Part shown: in pieces, positions 56,418 to 64,000 of the stretch
How the letters are laid out: the number at the start of each line of letters is the position of its first letter
How positions within the stretch are numbered: the stretch's first letter is position 1
Origin: Histoplasma ohiense
Lineage: Eukaryota; Ascomycota; Eurotiomycetes; Onygenales; Ajellomycetaceae
NCBI GenBank assembly: GCA_017607445.1
Contig: JAEVHH010000005.1
Coordinates: forward strand, 1,183,001-1,247,000
Direction of reading: 5' to 3'
Length of the DNA stretch: 64,000 bases
Translations under genes and position numbers: made by a program
Notes under the pieces: model-generated
What the model saw: the letters and a program-made list of their open reading frames with translations, nothing else
Told to the model about the DNA's origin: nothing
Database searches by the model: none

Positions 56418-59400
56418 TTGCGTCGACTGTGCTGTGGAGATTTCTGGGCCTTCATTGTCAGCGGTACTCCGTACAGTAAGGGGACTCATTTTTCCCCTCT
56501 GCTTCCATACACTCGTTGATTTGCCGCTTGGGTTTTGTATTGGTATGTAGAGTACTGTATATTACGTGCATTTCGAATTGCTACAGAGTATGTACAGTAC
56601 ATACATGTACAGGTACATATGCTGATGCATTTGATGCATTTGGGGCACGTAGTTGTACCTCCGGGCAGAAACAGCTCAACCATGGATGGCTGGACCTTGA
56701 AAGCATCACGCGATCCTTCATCCTAATTACAGAGCAAGGTGCTGAAACTTAGGGATGCCTTATAACCATGGGAAGAAAAGGGATGTCCGTTCCGGAAAAA
56801 CGATTTTCTCTCCAGCAGCCTTTTTGGCGATGACGTCTTACCTCATTTGAACCAAGATCCAGGCAAGGCACCGTGATGAACCTACAAGAATCCATTCCAA
56901 GGTTGCTTGGGCCATCGTCATTTTGCGGGGAAGAACGAATGTATGTACATGTATACATAGTATGCAGAGTACGGAGTATACTACACTCCATATCTCGCAG
57001 CCGGTGATTTAATTGCAGTTGCAGATAATAAAAGGCCCTTTTACTCCCCTCAGCAGCTATATTCAGCCTACTAAGAAGCCAGGATAATTTGTCCTTGATG
57101 ACTCGGCGAGACCTCACGCCGTCCCTCTGCCTCACTGGTGGTGCCACCCAGCGTCTAGACAGGCCAAAGAGACCATCCCATCAACTCAACGAAGAGGGTG
57201 CCCCGCCTGTTCCGCCTGTTGTTTCTCCATCGCTCTCTAAGTTCTAAGTCCGGAGGCAAGCACATGTTCTTTGAGAAGAAAGAGCTTGCAGGAAAAGTAA
57301 TTGCAGAGCAAGCGACCGAGATACGGACTTTATACATTTATGCTTTGATGTGAGAGGATCCAAGCCACGCCTTTCTCCGCATTCTTCCCACCCATTCATT
57401 CATCCACCCCGAGAGGCGTTCGCTCTTACTTTTCGACTGTTTCTTTTGGCTTTTGTGGCTCCCCGCCTCGGCTTTGCCCTCGCCCCTCGGGGCCCCCTCT
57501 GCAGGCAAATTTCTCAATCCAGGAGAACAAGACGTAGATATAAGGAAGTAAAAACTCGCCATAGAGCCGATCTCCTTCGATCCTTGCGATGGCTGGGAGG
57601 ACCCTGAGCCCTTTGGTCTGGACGCTGGTGGGTACGGTTAGCGGTACAAAGGAGGCCTGAGATAGTTAACGAAAAGGATTTCATAGATAGATCCAGCAAG
57701 CTTCCACGGCCAAAGCTAACATTCCATCCGGTCAACCTACGGTGGATATATGGAGTATCATTGCAAGGGCTTTTGACGGATAAGTTAATATACACACATT
57801 CTCATTGACTGCGTCGTACTTGTGGGAGGCGACAGGACGACGAGGGGGAATTAAATGGTGCCAAACTCCCTGCTAGCTTTAAGAGGAACTGCACAAGCTC
57901 CTGCATGGTGGTTCCCGCCATTACTGATTCAGTCATGGATGGATACTCTCTCTGTTCATCGAAAAGAAACCGAGTGGACAGGGAAATTGTAGAACTTCGC
58001 AATCCCAACTAGGTATACCGAGCAGTAGTGTATAGGCCTGTTGTTTATTTATTCGGTTGATCCATAAGATAGAATAGAGAAAAGCTGCCCAAATCGGCCT
58101 CAAACCCTGTTCTCCAGCAACCCAACTTAATTTAGCCTTTTGGCCTGCTTCATCTCCATCCATCTCTCTGCCAGTGCCAGACGCTCCTCCAGCGCGCGTC
58201 TTAGCCACTTTCTGCGCCGGTTTCCAGGCCCTTTTAGACTGCCCAACCGTGCCCGGTCTCCCCAGTCGCTGGCGCCCCCAGCTCTCCTTTCTCCGCAGCC
58301 CTAGCCCCAAGATCCGCGCCTCCCCATTCGAGCGCCGACGGAAATACCAAACAGGTGTAGCTTGTGTTCAGACCGTCACCCAGACCTCACCCAGACCGTC
58401 ACCGCGCCCGTCACTGTGGACTCTATCCAAACTTTCCAAGGTTTCCTCTGCCTTGAACCCTCTGCCTGAAGTCCCCGCCCGAGTTCCGCCACCCAAGCGT
58501 TTCTTTCTCCCCCAAATGTCCCCGTCCTCCTCCATCGTCATCAATTGTTTCGATCAACCGATCAACCAAGCGCTGTCAGATTCGATCTTGAGGATGCGTC
58601 TGGCCTGATACCGGTTGAATGGCTTGTTCGCAGCAGTTATTACTCCTGATCCCATAGACATCCATACATCCATCCTACCTATCCTGTATATCGCTCCATC
58701 TCCTGCATCGCAACGCAAACATCTTCATCCCTGCCCCCCCCCCACCACCAGAAGCGGAAGCTTTTTCTTCACCCTCTTCGCTATATCCGACCGCACACGA
58801 CTTCCTCCTCCTCTACTTCGTATACTTGCACCACTACGAATAGACAGACCGTACCCAGAAAACTACAGAGGATAGGATTATACGGAAGAGTTCATTGTGC
58901 ACAAGAGAAAAAACAAAACGATAAATACCATAAAAATAACCAGTCGCCGGTGAGATAGCCCTTGTCCTGGATATACCTTCAGAATCGCCACCCGAACCTC
59001 TTCTGGCCGCCGGAAAACCAGCGGTATTTTTACCTTCCGACTCCCTGAAGCCTGGTCGCTTCAACTTGGGCTTGACGTATTTGTTTCTCGAGGGACTTGA
59101 TTGACGGTTGCATTTTTCCCTTGACGTTTTCTCTCCTTTTCTTCTGTTTTCTTCTTTTCTCTTTCCTTCACATTCTTCCTATTTTTTTTTTTCTTCTTTA
59201 CCCCCCCCGGTGCACCGGTGCAGTCGCCTACAATAAATCGCAGCCAATATCATAGAGTGGTGAGTAATGACAGCCTTCTTTGCTTGTTCTCCTTCTTTCC
59301 CTCGAAGGTGCCTTTACATCAAATCACCGCGCAACGGACACTGACCGTTGATAGTTTTTTTTTCATATATTATTGTTGCGCGACTGCATCCAAGAGGCAT

Positions 59401-60599
59401 CCCTTCCCGAGATCCCCCTTTCTTCGTTCCTTCGTTCGACTGTCGCATAACTTTAGGGAATTGCCTTGTTCGACGGTAATGTCTGGTCTTTTCCTTTACA
59501 CTCTTTGTTGTCGGATTCAAGTGAAATCCCTTTGAGCCCCACGACAGATCCGCTGGAGTTGCAATCTTTTTGCTGGCTGCTCCGCGTGTTCCCTCCGTCG
59601 AAAAGGCTTTGAAAACCATAACCCACATTTTCTGGACTACGTCATTGGGAATTCATTCGACTCTCCAGCGTTCTTTCGTGAAGACCCTTTAGCTCCTCAC
59701 GGCGCTCCGGGAGCGTCTTCAATTGGGTCGTCGTACTTCGCACACGTTTTTGAGACCCGGCTGTTCCCTCCAATCACGGGGGTAGATCTTGATTCGCTAC
59801 GCGTTTGTTGCACGATGTTGATTACCGTTTCCACCTCCGGTCCAACGTGCTTCATACAATAAGAAAATATCCTTGTTCAATTGTTCAGGCTATAAAATTG
59901 TCCGGTTCAATGGAGATGCGATGCGCGGTTTTCTTTTGGTTGGCAATCATTCCTTTTGCTGACTCAGTCGACTCAGTCGGGGGATTTCACTTTGAGCCTG
60001 CTCGTTTTACCACCGATGACAGCCTTGAGATGCCTTCTTGGGGCTATAATGTGAATACGATGGCTAATTTTTATCTTGACGATTCTAGGATTCCTTGTTT
60101 GTTTGATCTACGGGCCACGAGTCATTCACCTCGTTTGTTTCTCCTTTTACGATTTACAACACTCCGCAATATATCAGGCGACGCTCGACAGATGCGCATG
60201 CACATTTAAAGCCTTTGATTGCGTGTTCGCGCATTGCTACCTCCGGTTTTCTCTAGCAGCGCAAGCTGCGATTACAGGCCATCCATTAAGTTGACAAGTT
60301 GTAAGTATTCTTTCTCTTTCACTCTCGGCATATACCTCGTGGATGTCATCGACTTGGATTCGCGGACGGCGGAGCACACCGCTCGTGAACTTCGTCACTT
60401 TTGTTCGGTTTCCCTGATGTCACCTACCGAGAGACACAAGGGCCTTCTGTCATTCACAAACCACTGTCACCTTGTTAACGCACTCATCATATATAATCTT
60501 TATATACCATAGTTTCTTCAGCAGCTAATCGTGACTTAAAGAGGACTTTCAGATTTTGACCCTATACCTCTACCTTGATTCCGAAGTCGTACCGCGATC

Positions 60600-63437
60600 A
60601 TGGCTTCGTCGAGCAGGAGTACATCGAGCAAAAGCACGACACCTGCAGCAAAGAGCCCTCATCCCTCATACCCACCACCTGGCAATAATGCTTCAATCTT
60701 GATTGAGAAAACCCGCCCTGGAGTTCGAAGATCCACCCCTGATTCGGAGGCTTTGGCTTCATCTGAGGATGAAGATCACCAACAAAACCAACTCCCAGCT
60801 GCCCCCGTAGTTAAACCCATGCGGCGCATATCTTGGATCAACGATGTTCCAACCACGTTGGCTCGAAAGGCCTCCCTGCCAACAAGCTCCTCTTTTTCCT
60901 CAGCAAATTCTAACCCTACTACCCCAGCCGCTGATCAAACTTCATGGGGAGGTGCGACTAGCCCTGGGCTTAACGCCCCACTTAGCTGGGGATCCACCGG
61001 GACTGGGCCTTTCCCCTGGGGAACAGCAATATGGAACTCAGATGCGCGCAAAGAACCCCCATCGAGGTTGACAGAAGTTCTTCAGTCACCAACATCCACT
61101 ATGATGCCATCTTCATCAACTATAAATAGTGGTGATGATATCCTTAGCCCGCTAGCCAAAACGATATCTGGGGACTCCAATATTCCATTTTCGATCCCAC
61201 TCCATCCTACCCCGAAGACATATCGCTCCCAGTCGTATTCTGTTGGCCAGCTAGATACAGAACAACAAGCTACTCTGCCACTTAATAACGGCGCGATTGC
61301 TACTCCAACCACACGCAGAGGTACGGTTGCGCCATTATCTTCAATCCAGCGTCGCTCTTCCAGGCCAAGCATGCTTGGAGAACTAGGGCATGATGCGGCC
61401 ACTCTTGGGCGTGTTCGTGAGGATGAAGACGATGGCAACGTAAATGGTGCTGAAGGTGGATATAATTGGTCTTCATTGAACCAGGCACGTCGGATAGAAC
61501 AACTTTCGTTGGAAAACGCCCTTTTGCGGCAAGCCGCATCAGGACAACTCGATAATTCTCGATTCCGTGACCGTGCTATGTCTTCCGCTTCTGCAACAAG
61601 TGGATTCTCTCTTGCTCAGTGTCATAACCTGCACCGTCTTCCTGGAAGTGTTCCAGAGGAGGGCGATTTGGCAGTCGAGGATTTGGATGAACTGGGAGAG
61701 ATTCATCCGGGTTATAATAGTACCAGGAGCAATGGTCGGAGAAGGCTCAGTGAGCATTCAACTAATCTTGATAAGCCATTTCCGAACTTCAATTCTTTGG
61801 AGAATCGTGCGCTTGAAAACATTAAAAAGGCCCACTGGCAAACCTCGCTTGGCTTTGGTGGCATGCCTGAAGGACCCCAGAGTCGCCGCCATTCTTTTGC
61901 CGACATCCCCATGAGACAGCAATCTCTTGGTTCGCCTGCTGATTCCCATCAGCCCGTTATTGGCCCAGCTGCTTCGATGGGTAACCGAGAAGATGGCTTT
62001 ACCAATTTTGCCAATGGGGGAGTTAGTGCTTCCCCTGCGGATAACAATTGTGAGTATTTTCAATTTTTTTCGGATCACTGTTACTATTCATGTCATGCAA
62101 TGGAACAGCAACGTTTACAAGCCCCATTACATATAGCTTCTTACTTCCCTGGACACGACAAGTCCCTCCGTGTCTCCGATAATATTCCTACCTCTGGGAT
62201 ATCCACATCGCTCCACCAGGCATATGTCATGCCCAACGCCTTTGGCCGTCAACACTCGAATCTGGCGCATGCCCACCAGAACCAACAGCTTTTTATTGTC
62301 ACGTTCAAGTGCGGCAGGGCCGACGTCTTCTATATCCAAGAGGATACTGGGTTGCAGGTCAAAACTGGTGATCTCGTCATTGTCGAAGCAGATCGGGGTA
62401 CCGATCTTGGCACGGTTGCTCATGCAAACGTCAGCTGGGCGAGAGCGCGCGAACTTAAAGAACACTATGCAGAGGAGCATTACAAGTGGCTTATGATATT
62501 CTCCCGCCAAAGCCAGTCAGGTGTCCCAAATGCCGTGAATCCAAACAGTGTCTCTTCAAATATGAACGGAGCCCCTGGCAGCGCGGTGGGTGGTATGGGG
62601 CCACAGGGCCAGCATGGAATGCAAGAACCTCAAGGCGGAGATATTAAGCCCAAACTGATCAAGCGGCTTGCCCAAAGCCACGAAATCCAGACCCTTCGTG
62701 AAAAGGAAGGGAATGAAGCTAAAGCTAAGCGTGTTTGCCAGCAGAAGGTAGCTGAGCACCGGCTGAATATGGAAATCCTTGATGCAGAGTTCCAAATGTA
62801 AGTTCAATTCAGGCACACTTTCGAAGAGAATGCCAGTAATGAGAAGAAGATTCAGTTGGCTAATGATGCTGCTTAATATAGGGACTGGAAAAAGCTTACT
62901 TTTTATTATTTCGCTGATACTTACATCAATTTCAACTCGCTCGTCACGGATCTATTTAAAATCTACAAAACCAGAATTTGGATGTCGGCTATTAATCCAG
63001 CATCATTTGTTACACCAACCGCCGGACTGCAGCCCCCTAGCAGTATAGGGTTCACTCAAGAAGGCCACCCAGATCGACGGCGACCGCATGACTTCAAGCC
63101 CTTTGTCCCCAGTGCCGGTCAGGGAGTTGCGTCCATGCGAGGTTTTGCAGACGCTGCTGCGAGAGATACCACAGGAAACCTTAGAAGTCAGTATGTGGAC
63201 CCGTACCAGGCATTTGCGAGCGGCAGGCAACCGGATGCGGCAATGCCTGGCTTTTCACAAGGCGTGCCACCCCAAACAGACCCATTTTCTTCCTTTCAGC
63301 CATCGAGCTACGGGGTTGGGGATCCGAATTTACCTGACCTTCATAACGCGGCTGGTTTAGGGCCAGTGGCCCGCCAAGCGCATCCCACCCAAGGCGACTG
63401 GATGAATCGTTTCCAAGGTCTTTCACTCGGTTCTTGA
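60600..63437 (+). CDS. PSP1 C-terminal domain protein
   Basis: Model join(60600..62049,62122..62797,62882..63437), 893 aa. The N-terminal 530 residues are low complexity, Ser/Pro/Thr-rich, with tryptophan motifs (SWGGATS, LSWGSTG, PFPWGTAIW) and phosphosite-like RRxS. The PSP1 domain (about 535-750) is clear: LFIVTFKCGRADVFY, GLQVKTGDLVIVEADRGTDLGTV, KLIKRLA, EIQTLREKEGNEAKAKRVCQQKV, MEILDAEFQMDWKKLTFYYFAD, INFNSLVTDLFKIYKTRIWMSA. The domain is shared with bacterial YaaT and yeast Psp1 (a high-copy suppressor of polymerase alpha mutants and a P-body/stress-granule component); the molecular role is uncertain. The first intron (72 nt, GTGAGT...ACAAG) is in frame and free of stops, so retention would insert 24 residues; the alternative CAG acceptor 13 nt earlier breaks the frame. 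Confidence 0.87.
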
Positions 63438-63560
63438 TATGCTTGTTTATACCCGGACACCTTTTTCTATATGGCATATATTATCTTGCATTCGTTCTTA
63501 AATGTCACATGCTATATCGCGATAATAAAATACCCCCGATCGCTTCAGTTCCCACTTTTC

Positions 63561-63600
<40 letters not shown>

Positions 63601-63746
63601 TTTTTCTATTATATGTTTTCTTTTGGTTTATGTTCTAAAGCTGGCATTTGGTTTTTATTGCGTTTGAATTCAATTCGTACTAGATATTCCTTTACGCCAA
63701 AAACTGATCAAGAGATTTAAGGATGATGATGAATTTTCTTTTTCTT

Positions 63747-63783
<37 letters not shown>

Positions 63784-63864
63784 ATATGTCGGTTTGAAAC
63801 CTCTCCCATCCGCCTCCCCTCAGACAAACTTTTTCTCAAGAAACCTGTGTTTCTTAAAAATAGA
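63438..63864. repeat. 3' flank with (CTTT)n microsatellite and T-tract
   Basis: (CTTT)n at about 63562-63600 and a 34-nt T run at 63749-63782 lie between the PSP1-domain gene and the edge gene. No other feature. Confidence 0.8.
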
Positions 63865-64000
63865 CTACCCCCTGGCCACGGATAGTGGATCGCCTCCGTT
63901 CGTTTTGCAGTGGTTGCTCGAGAATCGTCTTACATATTTAGCGCGGGGAGTTCCATCGTCGTACTTCTTGGGATTTATGAGCGAGCGGGCCTCTTTTTGC
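63865..64000 (-). CDS. 3' end of an unidentified gene, partial at window edge
   Basis: On the minus strand a frame is open from the window edge (first full codon at 63999) for 44 codons to TAG at 63865-63867: it reads EARSLINPKKYDDGTPRAKY and then VRRFSSNHCKTNGG to the stop. A GTAAGA donor-like site follows PRAKY, so the exon might instead end there. The composition (KKYDDGTPRAKY) is convincingly protein-like, but I do not recognise the family. Confidence 0.4.
   Translation of the reverse strand, partial: QKEARSLINPKKYDDGTPRAKYVRRFSSNHCKTNGGDPLSVARG

Larger units (their letters stand above)
52461..60599. other. 8.1-kb region without supported genes
   Basis: No ORF here resembles a known protein and none can be assembled into a spliced gene with confidence. 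It contains TACGGAGTA/TACTCCGTA copies (55023, 55199, 56465, 56970), a 51-nt T-tract, GTAC-rich palindromes at 56390-56620, and from about 57350 a pyrimidine-rich, uATG-bearing stretch that may be promoter and a long, possibly spliced 5' leader of the PSP1-domain gene. Noncoding RNAs cannot be excluded. Confidence 0.45.

Noticed and set aside
58174..58608. 144-codon Pro/Ser/Arg-rich ORF
   Set aside because: Reflects C-rich leader sequence; no motif, and several similar overlapping ORFs exist nearby.
1..64000. CRISPR arrays, rRNA and tRNA genes
   Set aside because: Scanned by eye for regular repeat-spacer structure, rRNA words and B-box-like sequences; none was convincing. A tRNAscan-SE run would be decisive for tRNAs.

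Overview
The window is nuclear DNA of a filamentous ascomycete. Genes carry several short introns (mostly 54-140 nt) with GTAAGT/GTATGT-type donors, CTAAC/CTGAC/TACTAAG branch sites and YAG/AAG acceptors. The protein set (a PclA-type Pho85 cyclin, a fungal TRP/Flc membrane protein, a fungal antizyme, a RasGEF with an N-terminal P-loop domain) is typical of Eurotiomycetes. My best guess is Onygenales (Ajellomycetaceae-like), from overall protein resemblance; no single site proves this.

Left part (0.6-28.8 kb) is a dense housekeeping block: hrp1 (mRNA 3'-end factor, +), a TRP/Flc channel-like protein (-), tls1/C9orf78 splicing factor (-) divergent from arp4 (+), ung1 (+), pdi1 (-) divergent from med14 (+), dpb2 (-) divergent from a NASP/Sim3 histone chaperone (+), and a Yippee-domain protein (-). 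DNA replication, repair and chromatin functions recur here (arp4, ung1, dpb2, NASP).

Middle part (28.8-39.3 kb) is looser and more AT-rich. It holds an ornithine decarboxylase antizyme gene with a +1 frameshift site (not visible as one ORF), a four-exon gene of unknown function with a PD-(D/E)XK-like look and a broken 5' frame, and a Ran-like GTPase copy carrying at least two lesions, followed by unassigned exon-like fragments. This is the most evolutionarily active stretch.

Right part (39.3-64 kb): a PclA-type cyclin (+), FMC1 (-) divergent from a HIT zinc-finger protein (+), a GTPase-like/RasGEF fusion (+), NFU1 (+), an 8-kb stretch without convincing genes, a PSP1-domain protein (+) and the 3' end of a minus-strand gene at the edge.

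Exon coordinates were assembled by hand from splice motifs, reading phase and family resemblance; all multi-exon models sum to whole codons. Functions rest on recalled family motifs, not on searches. No tRNA, rRNA, CRISPR or intact transposon was recognised. The clearest out-of-the-ordinary signals are the antizyme frameshift, an in-frame TGA inside what looks like the med14 C-terminal tail, the broken Ran copy, and the frameshifted PD-(D/E)XK-like gene.
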